The notes beneath the pieces were generated by a model. It was given only the letters and a program-made list of their open reading frames with translations, made no database searches and was not told the origin of the DNA. A stretch of DNA of 64,000 bases, taken from positions 42,501 through 106,500 of the forward strand of contig JAJOZX010002575.1 of NCBI GenBank assembly GCA_023014485.1, in the 5' to 3' direction. Positions 42,941 through 53,897 of the stretch are shown one piece after another. Numbering within the stretch: position 1 is the first letter of the stretch; each line of letters starts with the position of its first letter. The DNA comes from Bathynomus jamesi (lineage: Eukaryota; Arthropoda; Malacostraca; Isopoda; Cirolanidae). Both the position numbers and the translations under genes were made by a program.

Positions 42941-44298
42941 ATCAGGGCTGGCAGGTCGGACCCGGACCCGGACCCAGACCCGGGTTTAACCCGAAAGTGA
43001 GATAAGACCCGGACCCGATAGTGAAATAGAAAAAGACCCGGACCCGAACCTGAGAGTGAATTTTAAAATTGACCCAGACCCAGACCCGACCCGAAAGTGA
43101 AGGACCCGCACAGCCGGGTTTTTAGTTCACAAAATTTATGTGTGCGCCTTTGGATTTGGCAATAATGTATTGAATTATCACTCCACCCTCCAAATGACTG
43201 ACTGGAAGTGGAGAGTTAACGGTGACGGAAGAATAGCCTAATCCTAATATATTTTATTGTTTGTTTGTGAGTTATGTACTGTGTACATTGGCTGGTCTCC
43301 AGTGCTTCGTTTGCTATTTATATTTGCAATGCCTTTACAAGGTGTTTTTTCAGTGGGGAGTGGTAGCATAAAACTAGCCTTACAAATTAATATTTTAAAT
43401 ATAATAATATTGATAAAACATCTACATGCCAAATTGAAAAGTGTGGAAAAGTGTATAGTGGCAATCATGTGACAAACCTAAAGCGACACGTAAAATCGTG
43501 TCACCCAGATATATATCGTAAAGTTGAGGATCATGATAAAAACCTACCTAGCACTAGTAGTACTTCGAAAACTCAAATACAAACCAAGGGAATGAATGTA
43601 GGCCAAACTAGTGTTAAAAACTTTTTTAAACAAATTAAGGTTGGAGTTCACCCGCAATCCCGCATCTTCAGAGGAAAACTTTATAGTCCGGTAGCACAGA
43701 CCATGATTTTACTGGAACTCTGCATTGTTTGTTATAAAGCAAATTTTTACATATTTTGAAAGCTTATACCACCCCATTCAAGAATGCATCGGGTGTGCAC
43801 CTGGCCCCCGCTTGGCTTTTTCAATATGGCCACCATTTTCCAAAATGGCCGGCGGAACAAAAAAATCCCATATCCTGGTCAATACTTGATGGATTTTGAT
43901 GATCTTGGTGTCATTTCTAGGGGTTTTTAGGATGATGAGTCGATCTGGAGGGGTTGCAGATACTTTGGGAGTCGTTTTGACCCACATTCGTCAATACTCA
44001 AGGTCATTGGAGGTCAAACGCCCACCGAAATAAGGAATATCCCATATCCCGGGCAGTCGTGGAGATATTTTGGTGATCTTACTGTCGTTTTTATGGTTTT
44101 GGGCGAGACTGAGTAGTTCTATAGGGTTTAAAATGAAATTAGGGATTATTTTCCACATGGTAAGGTGAATTCCAGTATGTGTAATTATTCCTCTTATTTT
44201 TTCAGGTTGTTGAGATTATCGCTGATGGTGCTGCCCACCTGGTGGTTTGATGACGTCTTGGTTGTGCTGATTCCAAAATTGTTTTTTGACTGCTGAAT

Positions 44299-46063
44299 AT
44301 GGAGAATATACCAGGTGAGCATTGTTTAGTTTTCATTTGCTGAGGATAAATTATTTCAATGCGATTTGTACTCTGAAGAATGGGTAAACAAAATTCTTAT
44401 TTTTCAGGTTCTACAAAAGCTGCAGACGAATGTTTCTTCAAGGATTTCCTGCTTAGCTGTCCTGGAGGTCAGAAAGGTTTTTCAAATTGTGGGAGGATTC
44501 AGAAAATCATAGGGAGCAGCGACATCAGAGGGCAGCCAGATGTTCGAGCGAGACTAGAGCCTCTCTTGGAAGATGGAGCAAAAATCCTCTGTTGTCACAA
44601 GAACTGTGTTTCCACTTATGTGTCCAAGCGGAATTTATCAGCATTCATGAAAAAGAGAGAATATGATACCCCCTACAGTGGAGCCAAAAAGACTACGTAG
44701 TGCTGTTCTCAGTGAAGGCCCAGTATATGACCCTAAAAAACACTGTCTCTTTTGTTTGAAAGTCAGTGAGTGTATATTACCCGAGAAATATGACATGAAA
44801 GTTCCGGTGCAATACCGCATTCCAGCATCTAGGTTTATGACCGATAAGCTTGGTGATAAAATAACAAATTACAAAAATGTGTTGATAGAAAAGTGTAAAC
44901 TGAAAAATGATGAGCAGGGACAAGTTGTACTCAGTTGTATTCAGTTGTACAGTTGTGCTTAGACGCTGTTCTCACGTGCACCGCGAACAAGGAGCAACTA
45001 AACAGGCTGCTCTGTGAGCAAATTCTTGCTGACAGTGAGTATGTCGCAACTGTAACCCAAGACCATGAGCTAGTGCTTGCAGGATGACAGACCATACCGA
45101 CTTCCATTGTGCGAGGCAGGAGTCGAGCAGCATTGGAGCTCTCATCATCTCATGAAGAGGCTGACGTGATAATAACACAACACGCTATCGCACAAGCTGA
45201 GAAAGATTCTGATGCCCGCATCTCCATCATTTGTGATGACACAGACGTGTTTGCCATGCTGACTCACTTCTATGAATTTAAGAAACTAGGCTGTCCCATG
45301 ATTATGGAGTCTCCAGTGCGTGGCAGAAAATCAGTGGACATCCGAGCAACTGTAACCCAGCACAAAGACATCATCCCACAAATCCTCAAACTACACGCTT
45401 TGAGTGGTTGTGACACAGTTGCAGCAATACATGGCATCGCGGCAAAGCCACTGTCATTGCCACAGCCAAGAAGGGTCGGAAGCTAGACAAGCTGGGGTCC
45501 CTTGATGCATGCTTTGACCATATCGAGAAAGAGACAACAGCGTTCATTGTTGCGTCTATGGGGATAAGAAATCCTCATCTCTTACTGAGTGTCGTCAGCG
45601 AGTATGGGCTCAGAAGACAGGGAAGTCGGGAACCGCTGCACCCAAACTATGTTCTCTACCACCAACAACTGAAGCTTTCCATCAAAATGTGCTCAGAGCC
45701 CACTACACTGTGGCGAACTGGCTCGATGCACTAAAGTGTGACCCACCACCACTTGATCCTGTGCATTATGGGTGGGAGAGAGACGAAACAAATAGAGTTC
45801 TTATCCCAAAAACAATTGGTGAAGGAATGTGCTTATCACCAGATGAAGTTCTGAAGCTAATCAGGTGTGGGTGTGAATCACAATCAGCATGCAGGGGGAG
45901 TCGCTGCGGCTTCATGGGACGCAGAATCCCTTGCACAATGTTCTGTGCATGTGGCAGCGGCTTGGATTGCAACAATCCATTGACCCAAAACGCAAACGAA
46001 GAGCAGACTGATGATCCTAACGATCCTGACACAACCATGTCTTTTGATATTTGCCCCCAATAA
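44299..46063 (+). pseudogene. XPG/FEN-like nuclease gene of the long-TIR element
   Basis: A short first exon, ATG plus four codons and one base, ends at a donor (CCAG|GTGAGC, 44314). The acceptor TTTTTCAG precedes 44408 and keeps the frame. Fragments in order: Cys/His-rich N-terminus (ILCCHKNCVSTYVSKRN), a second piece from 44663, then the nuclease region at 45109-45486. That region has HEEADVIITQHA, IICDDTDVFAMLTHF and LSGCDTVAAIHGIA, matching the acidic clusters and helix-3-turn-helix layout of XPG/FEN nucleases. The C-terminus (45689-46063) is Cys-rich (IRCGCESQSACRGSRCG, CTMFCACGSGLDC). At least three frameshifts. This protein family recurs in animal genomes, but its function is not known to me. 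Confidence 0.55.
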
Positions 46064-46270
46064 ATGGTTACCTAATGTGAATAACTGCATCAAAGTTGTC
46101 AATGCCAATCCCCCATCTAGGTGTGAGCTTTGTTTTGCTTACGAGGTCATATCTTGTAGCTTTGCAACCTTTCATAGAATGCATGTGCCCTGCACTTTAG
46201 CATAAATTGTGGTTTATATCCGAATATCCATATCCATATAATGTGGGTTATGTCATTTAAGCATTATGAT

Positions 46271-49167
46271 CAGGGGTGTGGAGTCGGAGTCGGAGCCGGA
46301 GCCGGAGCCGGTGGAGTGGTGGTTTTTGGTTGGAGCCGGAGTCGGAGTCGGAGCCATTAAAAAACGCCGGCTCCATGGCTCCAGTTACTTTGCCCATTCA
46401 TAATAAACCTAATGCAACTTTATCTTACCTAACCCAACTTTAGTACTTTACCTAACTTAATATATAGTTTTTATTAAAAATGCATATTTATTTTTTTCAG
46501 AAACGTCAATATTTGTAATATAATTATTAATTATAGCTCCAAAATCATATATCATTAACTAAACTAAGACTAAACAATAAGCATTTATCATTTATACATA
46601 AATAAATTTTTTTAAGCCCTCAATAATGAATAAACTTAAAGGATCTAGAGAAAAGTCTATTGTATTCGAATATTTTACTACCACTGAAGATGATAAATAC
46701 TATGTTTGCACTTGCGAAGTGACTGATGCTGGTGGAAATATTTTGACATGTGGAGCAAAAATTAGTACACCTTCAAGCAAAACCAACAAGAGCAATGTTT
46801 CAACAAGAGCATTCAATTTGAGGCGTCACATAAGTCGTAACCATCCTGAAGTGTTCAAGATTATAGAAGAGAATGAAAAGAGGCAAATACTTAAATCTGC
46901 CAGTACTTCTAGTCAAGTAAGTCAACCAAATCTTACTAAATATTTTGTTAGTCAAACAGTCACTGTGTCCATGACAGCAGATCAGTTCAAGAATCACATT
47001 ATTGAGTTAGTGGTAAAGAATTCTTTACCTCTGTCTGTCTTTTGTAAGCCAGCCATGCTTGGTTTATTAGGAGGAATGGCTCAAAAATTCAAAGTTGGTT
47101 TACATAGAAATAGTATTCGACGTTTGGTAATAGAAAAAGCAAACGAAGAAAAATGCGCTTTAAAAAATAATTTACAAGGACGTTTTGTATTTTTAAAAAT
47201 GGATAGTTGCACACGTTTAAGAACAAACTACTTTGCAATCAATGTTAGATTTGTTGATGGCAACAATAAAACCATTACCCGTACATTAGCAGTACGGGAT
47301 ACGCAAGCCCAACATACAAGCGAGTACCTTCATGGGCTTGTGAAAGATGTTCTACAAGAGTATGAAATAGAAAAAGAGCGTGTATTGTGTATTGTAACTG
47401 ATAATGCCTCCAACATGATCAAGACCATTGAGAAGTTAAATGAAGACCAAGAGAGAGATGAGGAAAATGATATAGAAACAGTTGATTCAAATGCTGAGAC
47501 CCCAGAACTGGAACCTGATGATGCAGCAGAACTTGATTTAAATAATATCATGGATGAAATTTCAAGCCTCTCAAGAGCCCATCATATGCGTTGTGGTGTT
47601 CCTACTTTACAGCTAGCCATTCATGATGGCTTAGCGGATAAACACGCAGCCATTCTTATAAGCAAAGTGAGGCAGGTTGCAGTAGCTGCGAGAAAACCAA
47701 AGATCCAAGAAATAATTAAACGACGTGCTGGAAAAGTAACAATTTTAGATCAAGCTACTAGGTGGGGTAGCACATATATGATGATAGAGCGCTTATTAGA
47801 ACTAAAACCTGTGCTTATTGACATGGTGAATCCAGAAGTTACACTATCAGAAGTAATGTGGGACCAAGTGAAGAAACTTAAAAGTTTGCTTTACCAACCA
47901 TATATCACTACAAAGACAATTCAAGGCGAAGACTTGACTCCTGGCCAGTTTTTCAAGGAATGGAAGTCTCTGATCTACTGCCTTTCTAAGACAGGGGGTA
48001 CCATAGCTGAAAGTATCAAGACCTCCATGGAAGCGAGAGAAAATCGTTTACTGGAAAATGATGTAATGTTAGCTGGCGTTTATCTTGATCCTAAGTACAG
48101 ATGCTTATTAACGGATGAACAACAAAGCAAAGCAATGAATGCTGTATGTGATATAGCAGTTAGAATGAGAAAGTCTCAAGAATGTCCAGAACAGGAAAAT
48201 GAAAACATTCCATCATCATCTTCTACTACCACTTCTGATAATGAATTTGACTTTGAAAAAATCATTGACAAACAACATGGTGCAAAAGAAAAACGTTCTC
48301 GATCAGGATTTGAAAACGATGTGCCACATGGTGGTCCTCTTAGTACCTTGACTAAATTCAAGTTAGCCGTATGGGAATCTCTTAGTGAAGTTAAAAAATT
48401 TAATCGTCAGTCAAAGATGTCAGTACAAGATGCAATAGTTAAGTACCCTGAAATTATACGAGATGTCGCACAACTTGTTCTTGCATTACCCTCTACTCAA
48501 GTTAGTGTGGAACGTTTATTTTCAGCACTTAAAATCATAAAATCTGATTTGAGAGCAGTAATGAAAGAGGACTTGATTGAAGCAATCTTGTTCTTAAGAA
48601 CAAACTGTTATACATAATTTTGAATTTTAAAAATCAGTTTATGAAAGAATTAAAGTATGAATTTGTTTGTTTCAAGTTTTAACTTTTACTGCAGCTAATA
48701 TCATTTGATAAGTTTCTTTTCAGATTTCAGAATTTAATATTTTTTTGTTAATCATCAAAATTGTATTAATATAATTTTTTTTTGGATTTATGTATTAAAA
48801 AGCTCAAATTGGAAAAAATTAGTCTTAATTTGTATGTTTTAATGTAGCTAATGTCATTTGATAAGCCTCCCTTCAGTTTTCAGAATTTAGTTTTTTTGTT
48901 CATCATCAAATTTCGATTAATATAATTTCTTTTTGGATTTATGTATTAAAAAGGTCAAATTTAAAGAGTATTTTTAGCCTTTATTGCAAATATCATTCAA
49001 CAGTGTATTCATCTGTTTGTTGTTGAGTATGATCAATGACCACTCTAACTACATTTGGGTTTTGATAACTTGACAGAGCTGGATCCGGAGCCGGAGCCAA
49101 ACATTTAAAAAAGATGGCTCCGGAGCCGGAGCCGGAATCAAAAGTTTTTTCTGGCTCCACACCCCTG
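46271..49167 (+). mobile_element. complete hAT transposon, intact ORF and perfect 8-bp duplication
   Basis: Left end CAGGGGTGTGGAGTCGGAGT and right end GGCTCCACACCCCTG, with subterminal GGAGCCGGAGTC-type repeats at both sides. ATTATGAT stands directly outside each end (46263-46270 and 49168-49175), identical and 8 bp. It contains one uninterrupted transposase. This is the youngest layer of the nest and a candidate for recent or current activity. Confidence 0.92.
46626..48617 (+). CDS. hAT transposase, 663 aa, intact
   Basis: The N-terminal BED zinc finger uses Cys28/Cys30, Cys42, His68 and His73 (FNLRRHISRNHPEVF), for binding the element ends. The RNase H-like core follows, with VFLKMDSCTRL (Asp193) and LCIVTDNASNMIK (Asp259). 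An acidic insertion (residues about 275-320) lies within the helical domain. The catalytic Glu is in VSVERLFSALK near the C-terminus, together with the hAT dimerisation block (ALPSTQVSVERLFSALKII). There is no stop or frameshift in the full length typical of hAT transposases. Transcript context: a single exon with an AT-rich upstream region; no clear promoter was found. Confidence 0.9.
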   Translation: MNKLKGSREKSIVFEYFTTTEDDKYYVCTCEVTDAGGNILTCGAKISTPSSKTNKSNVSTRAFNLRRHISRNHPEVFKIIEENEKRQILKSASTSSQVSQPNLTKYFVSQTVTVSMTADQFKNHIIELVVKNSLPLSVFCKPAMLGLLGGMAQKFKVGLHRNSIRRLVIEKANEEKCALKNNLQGRFVFLKMDSCTRLRTNYFAINVRFVDGNNKTITRTLAVRDTQAQHTSEYLHGLVKDVLQEYEIEKERVLCIVTDNASNMIKTIEKLNEDQERDEENDIETVDSNAETPELEPDDAAELDLNNIMDEISSLSRAHHMRCGVPTLQLAIHDGLADKHAAILISKVRQVAVAARKPKIQEIIKRRAGKVTILDQATRWGSTYMMIERLLELKPVLIDMVNPEVTLSEVMWDQVKKLKSLLYQPYITTKTIQGEDLTPGQFFKEWKSLIYCLSKTGGTIAESIKTSMEARENRLLENDVMLAGVYLDPKYRCLLTDEQQSKAMNAVCDIAVRMRKSQECPEQENENIPSSSSTTTSDNEFDFEKIIDKQHGAKEKRSRSGFENDVPHGGPLSTLTKFKLAVWESLSEVKKFNRQSKMSVQDAIVKYPEIIRDVAQLVLALPSTQVSVERLFSALKIIKSDLRAVMKEDLIEAILFLRTNCYT

Positions 49168-50159
49168 ATTATGATGTGGTTTTATCTGCAGAAAAGATGT
49201 TAAGTGCTCAGCAGTTAGCTAGATTGCAGAAATTGTCACTGAAATAAAGCAAATACAGTGATGTCAACTGTGGCATTATCATATTTCAAGGCCAAACTTT
49301 AACTTAAAATGACCTTGACTTGACCCATGGAGTTGCAAAATGATATCCTACTGTTATTATGTGCCTATAGAACTACTCAGTTTAGCCCAAGCCCATAAAA
49401 ACGACAGTAAGATCACCAAAATATCTCCACGACTGCCCGGGATATGGGATATTCCTTATTTCGGGGGGCGTTCGACCTCCAATGACCTTGAGTATTGACA
49501 AATGTGGGTCAAAACGACTCCCAAAGTATCTGCAACCGCTCCAGATCGACTCATCATCCTAAAAACCCTTAGAAATGACACCAAGATCATCAAAATCCGT
49601 CAAGTATTGACTAGGATATGGGATTTTTCAGTTTCGCTGGCCATCTTAGAAAATTGCGGCCATATTGAAAAAGCCAAGCAGGGGTCAGGTGTACGTACAC
49701 CCGATGGATTCTTGAATGGGGTGGTATAAGCTTTCAAAATATGTCAAGATTTGCTTTGTAACAAACAATGCAGGGTTCCCACCCCGTGCAACCGGACTAT
49801 TAGAAAATGGCCTTATTTCGTGGGTGACAATAGACGGGCGGCCTTTTAGCATTATAGAAGATATTGGATTCAAAATTTTGTTTGAAACATTTCTATCTGC
49901 AATGAATATAAACATGAACAGAAAAAATCTTGCTACTTTGACTCTCGATAGAACAATAGCTGAAAAAAATAAGTTAAAAATACTTCTTAAAAAAATGTTT
50001 CATTTAAAAGTAGATTGTTGCAGCCGCTTAGATAGAGGATTTTTAGGTATTCAAGCCCAATATGACTGAAAACAAAATTAAAGTGAAACATTGACTGTCA
50101 AGGAACTTCACTGCTCGCATACAGGTCAAAATTATTTATATTTCACACAAAAATTATTT

Positions 50160-50184
50160 TCCATTTTACACAAATATATATATA

Positions 50185-50248
<64 letters not shown>
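50160..50248. repeat. (TA)n microsatellite
   Basis: TA runs interrupting the remains of the older hAT gene. Confidence 0.95.
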
Positions 50249-50250
<2 letters not shown>

Positions 50251-50721
50251 TACAATATTACAGTATATGTAAAAGAATGTTACTTTAAATCTAAATCAGT
50301 AATAAATAATTAATTTCATAGATGTTTTGAAACAAACCATTCAGTCTGTGTTAACCGAGTACGACTTGGGATCTGCACAAGTTGTATCCATTGCAACAGA
50401 CAACGGGTCCGATATGATCAAGTGTTGTTAGAATAAGGGGTCTGAAGAGAGCAATCATACATCGTACTTTGCCCCTTAGCAATGCATGTATAACTATAAC
50501 TAGTTACTATTAAATATTAATACAATTAATATACCTACTTTCAAACATTTCCAAAACCGGATTAATTAATATATATGGTTAGGCTACTACCGTAAGCCAT
50601 ATAATGTTTTACTATGTTTCAGAAAACATGTTAATGTAGCTACGGTAGCAGTCTTTTTACCTATCCTATACCAGATTATAATTATTACATTTTTAATAAT
50701 GGACCCGACCCAGACCCGGGT

Positions 50722-51420
50722 CAGTAGTATAGCCGCAAAAGGGGAGAGTGCAAGAATGTTGCAAGCGATTACGTAATGTTGCAAAGGGGGTGGGGGTTGT
50801 TGCAAAGGGGGGTGGGGGTGTTGCAAAATTAAAAAAAAAAAGAAAAAAAAAAAAAAAGAAAAAAAATACCCCAAAGGGCCCTTTGTTGCCAACCGGGGTT
50901 GCACGGGGCATGCAACTTGGAGGCGGAGTTCTCCCCCAAAGGGCCAGAAAGGAGAGAAAGGAGGAGAGAAAGGAGGAGAGGTGTTCACCTGGCAGGAGCC
51001 AAGTGCATATTAAGACTTCAGCCGAGTAGGAGTTGTTTTATAGGCTCCTAATCAGCCAGTTGGCTGAATCAGTCAGTTGGCTGAGCCAAGGGGAGAGGGG
51101 TACACCTGCAGGAGAGAGAGAGAGAGAGAGAGAGTAGTTGCCTTTGATTGCAAGGCACGCAACTTGGAGGCGGAGTTCTCCCCCAAGCTATTTTTGTTTA
51201 CCTAACCTAAGAGGCCTCTAAGGGGTTTTCCCAAGGGCCAGAAAGAGAAGGACCAGAGGTCCTTGCTCGGCTGGGAGCCGAGCTTGAATGACTCCGTCAG
51301 TCGTCTCTCGGTCTTTTATAAACCTCTATTCTGGCTGAGTTGCCAGATAGCGCCATGTATTCAGTTGCCAGATAGCGTCATGTATTCCAGATAGCAAAAA
51401 CCATATATTAATCATCCATT
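50722..51420. other. low-complexity and repeated non-coding interval
   Basis: G-rich repeats (GTTGCAAAGGGGG), an A-rich run (50830-50867), a repeated CATGCAACTTGGAGGCGGAG / CGCAACTTGGAGGCGGAG block (about 50910 and 51147), and GAGAGA. GCCAGATAGCG occurs twice near 51345-51375. It suggests recent local duplication. No coding frame is supported. Confidence 0.5.
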
Positions 51421-51614
51421 TAAATAGTGTACCACAATATATGACGGTAGATGAATCCAATTAAATTCTGTTTATTAAATAAATAATTTTTACACACTTA
51501 ATTTTTATTATAAATATTTAAGTCACGAATAACGAAACGAAATGAAAAATTTACGAAACAATTCAAAACATACGCTCCTCATTCCCCCAATATAGTTAAT
51601 CAATTGTAAGATTC

Positions 51615-51810
51615 ATTTAAAGTTGAAATTAGCCAAAACACAATCCGCTATAACGGGGTCAGGTCTCATTCCCCCCAATCCCCTGCGAAGAAAATTGAAA
51701 AAAACGAAATCTAAAGAAATTAATCAATGGAAATTAGCCAAAACACAATCCGCTATAACGGGGTCGGTTTCGAAGAACACCTGATGGTTGAGAGACCTTC
51801 CCCCAATCCC
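51615..51810 (+). repeat. tandem duplication, about 100-bp unit
   Basis: The block GAAATTAGCCAAAACACAAT plus CCGCTATAACGGGGTC occurs at about 51626 and again at about 51730. A related inverted stretch (ACCCGTTATAGCGGATT) stands at 53354-53370. Confidence 0.7.
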
Positions 51811-51879
51811 TGATAAGTCTCCCTTCACTCCAAACGAAATGAAAATTTATGAAACACCCGATTGTCATTCTCCAAACCC

Positions 51880-51935
<56 letters not shown>

Positions 51936-51973
51936 AACGAATAAACAACTCGTGCACACACACACACACACGA
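51880..51973. repeat. (TA)n and (CA)n microsatellites
   Basis: TA run 51882-51931, CA run 51956-51972. Confidence 0.95.
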
Positions 51974-52106
51974 GGAAAGGGATACCGACAATCTGGGTCA
52001 AATCGGTTCACCTATTGCCAGAAGCGATTTTTTTTCTGACCATAATTACCTTTCTCCCAGACAGCTTGAACAAAACCTCTCGACTCCATTTCTTAGATAT
52101 GCCCAC

Positions 52107-52108
<2 letters not shown>

Positions 52109-52194
<86 letters not shown>
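52109..52194. repeat. (TA)n(GA)n microsatellite
   Basis: TA run then GA run. Confidence 0.95.
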
Positions 52195-52199
<5 letters not shown>

Positions 52200-52253
52200 C
52201 AAATAACGGAATATGCTTGTATCTTTTGCCAGCAAATTCCATTCACGTAACCT

Positions 52254-53003
52254 AGAATTTTTCTATCACCCATAGTTTTCGAGAAAATAATATTTCCATT
52301 TACTCAGTTTTCCCAAAATATTATTTAAAATTAAGTGTACTAATTTAAATTTACTTTCTTTTTTCCAGGTTAACTATACCCACAATTATAATAAATAATA
52401 ATCGAATTACGGACGATTGTTCGAACACAATTGTTCGAACACAATTGTTCGAACACAATTGTTCGAAAACCATAGTTCGAAAAACAGTTGTTCGAAGCAA
52501 CAATTATTCGACGTTATAATTGTTCGAATGAACAACCAACTAAATAAAATCTTAGTTGCCAAGACGCAAATACGAAGATGTAAATAAGAAGGTTAGCCTC
52601 TTCATTTAAACTATAACATTTATAGTGCTGCAGTTAAACCACCCTTAAAATGGCAGAGTTTGTTTCTAGTGAGAAAGGAAAGCCAATGCTCTTAGTGAAT
52701 GGGTTTTATATGTAAGAGACCTAACCTAACCTAACCTAACCTAACCATAATTTGCAACTATAGTTTACCTTGACTTTCATATGCTTCTATCCTGTTTTAT
52801 TAATAAAGATTTTTAACTTTGAATAACGTATGAATAAAGATTTTTAACTTTTAATGTTTTTAATACTTTTTGTTTTTCGAACTATGGTTTTCGAACAATT
52901 GTGTTCAAACAATTGTGTACAGGACCTGCATTGTCTATAAGGGGAAACTCTGAGTAAATGGAAATATTATTTTCTCGAAAACTATGGGTGATAGAAAAAT
53001 TCT
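52254..53003. mobile_element. non-autonomous TIR element with TTGTTCGAA repeats
   Basis: Arms 52254-52308 and 52950-53003 are inverted copies (CTATCACCCATAGTTTTCGA and complement). Inside, a short unit TTGTTCGAACACAA is repeated several times at 52418-52530 and again, inverted, near 52875-52915. No ORF. The centre holds telomere-like repeats (52719-52746). Confidence 0.65.
52719..52746. repeat. interstitial TTAGG-type telomere repeat
   Basis: Five tandem CCTAA units (complement TTAGG), the arthropod telomere motif, inside the TIR element. Confidence 0.8.
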
Positions 53004-53402
53004 GAAACCATATTTGGAATCAGTATCAAAAGTTCTATAAGAATCACCAAATAATTTTCGTTGTACCCTAGTGCAATTTCTCGCCGAATTGGAAAGGTTT
53101 TCACTCCGCCTTAGACCCACAGTTTAACGTGGAAACTGAATGCTTTTTTAAAAATATAATTAGGCTATATTTATAATTTCTTTATTATAAAATAAGTTAA
53201 CAATTGAAATTATGTTAACACAAGAATTTGTGAAAACATTACTAATAACTTGTAAGTAAAAATAAAAATATAATATAAGGGACTACCATAGAAATGTAAG
53301 TGTCTAATTTATTCACAAGAAACACGATTTTATATATATGTTACTCGTCCGGACCCGTTATAGCGGATTGGTACACATCATAGCTCCACCCAGCTACACC
53401 GG

Positions 53403-53480
53403 CAGCCAATCACTACGAACATCTGGTCTTTTGGGGTGGAGCTTGGCGATTGTGCATATAAAAGGGGATATTTTTCAGTT
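53403..53480 (+). promoter_or_regulatory. candidate early promoter of the Polinton plus-strand gene
   Basis: AGCCAATCAC (CAAT-like) at about 53404 and CATATAAAAGGGG with a TATA box at 53457-53463. Possible initiators are TCAGTT at 53475 and TCAGTG at 53506; neither sits at the ideal 30-bp distance, so the start site is uncertain. The first ATG, in a good context (CCACCATGG), is at 53531. Confidence 0.5.
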
Positions 53481-53530
53481 TGGAGTAACAGTAGCTATTT
53501 TCGCGTCAGTGAATAATCATTCCCTCCACC

Positions 53531-53699
53531 ATGGACCTGTACGTCTCCCCAGATTTGTATGAAGAAATGACACTGCAGCATTAACCGCAATTAGTCTTTT
53601 TAACGCGATTGACCGTGATGAATTATTTCCAACGCAAACCGTTGAAGATATTTGCAGTGACGCTCCTTACAATCCGACGCAAGGGACTACCATAGAAAT
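53531..53699 (+). pseudogene. candidate PolB 5' exon 1, copy A (1-nt deletion)
   Basis: Begins with ATG in CCACCATGG context, MDLYVSPDLYEE, and ends at a strong donor, AT|GTAAGT. Compared with copy B at 54001-54170 it lacks one G near 53568, which shifts the frame and introduces an early stop. It lies directly downstream of the TATA-type promoter. Confidence 0.5.
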
Positions 53700-53897
53700 G
53701 TAAGTGACTAAATCGAAATTTTTTTATGGCAATCAATGTTATTTGGTTTTACCTCTTATACCCATTATGCTAAAATCGAAATTTTTTATGGTAATCAATG
53801 TTATTCCTCTTAAATGAACCAAAGATATCTTCACATAATGGGGATCTGTCTGTATACTCTGTATATGTTTTAAAAGAATGAACATTATTCCTTTAAG

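Larger units (their letters stand above)
43714..49779 (+). mobile_element. long-TIR transposon with XPG/FEN-like nuclease ORF (Academ-like)
   Basis: Inverted repeats of roughly 400 bp bound the element: left from GGAACTCTGCATTGTTTGTT (43714) to about 44130, right from about 49370 to AACAAACAATGCAGGGTTCC (49779). Shared landmarks include GAAAGCTTATACCACCCCAT and CCATATCCCGGGCAGTCGTG. No target duplication is evident at the edges inside the host hAT. The interior carries a spliced, frameshifted gene and a complete younger hAT at 46271-49167. XPG-like nucleases are known from Academ transposons; the assignment is inference. Confidence 0.65.
42943..50721 (+). mobile_element. older hAT element, host of the nest
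   Basis: The left end is CAGGGCTGGCAGGTCGGACC, followed by many GACCCG/GACCCGG repeats. Plus-strand coding remains: a BED-like finger (NLKRHVKSCHPDIYRKV, about 43470-43530), then after the 6-kb insertion GLISWVTIDGRPFSIIEDIG (about 49800-50065) and VVSIATDNGSDMIK (about 50380-50420). The right side shows GACCCGACCCAGACCCGGGT at 50702-50721, but the terminal CAGCCCTG is missing, so the right end is truncated. Internal regions are deleted. Confidence 0.75.

Noticed and set aside
50748..51029. Lys-rich protein on the plus strand
   Set aside because: Translation of A-rich and G-rich low-complexity sequence; no conserved features.
53338..53562. separate 74-aa gene upstream of the Polinton exons
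   Set aside because: The frame overlaps the promoter and first exon in another phase and shows no features of its own.
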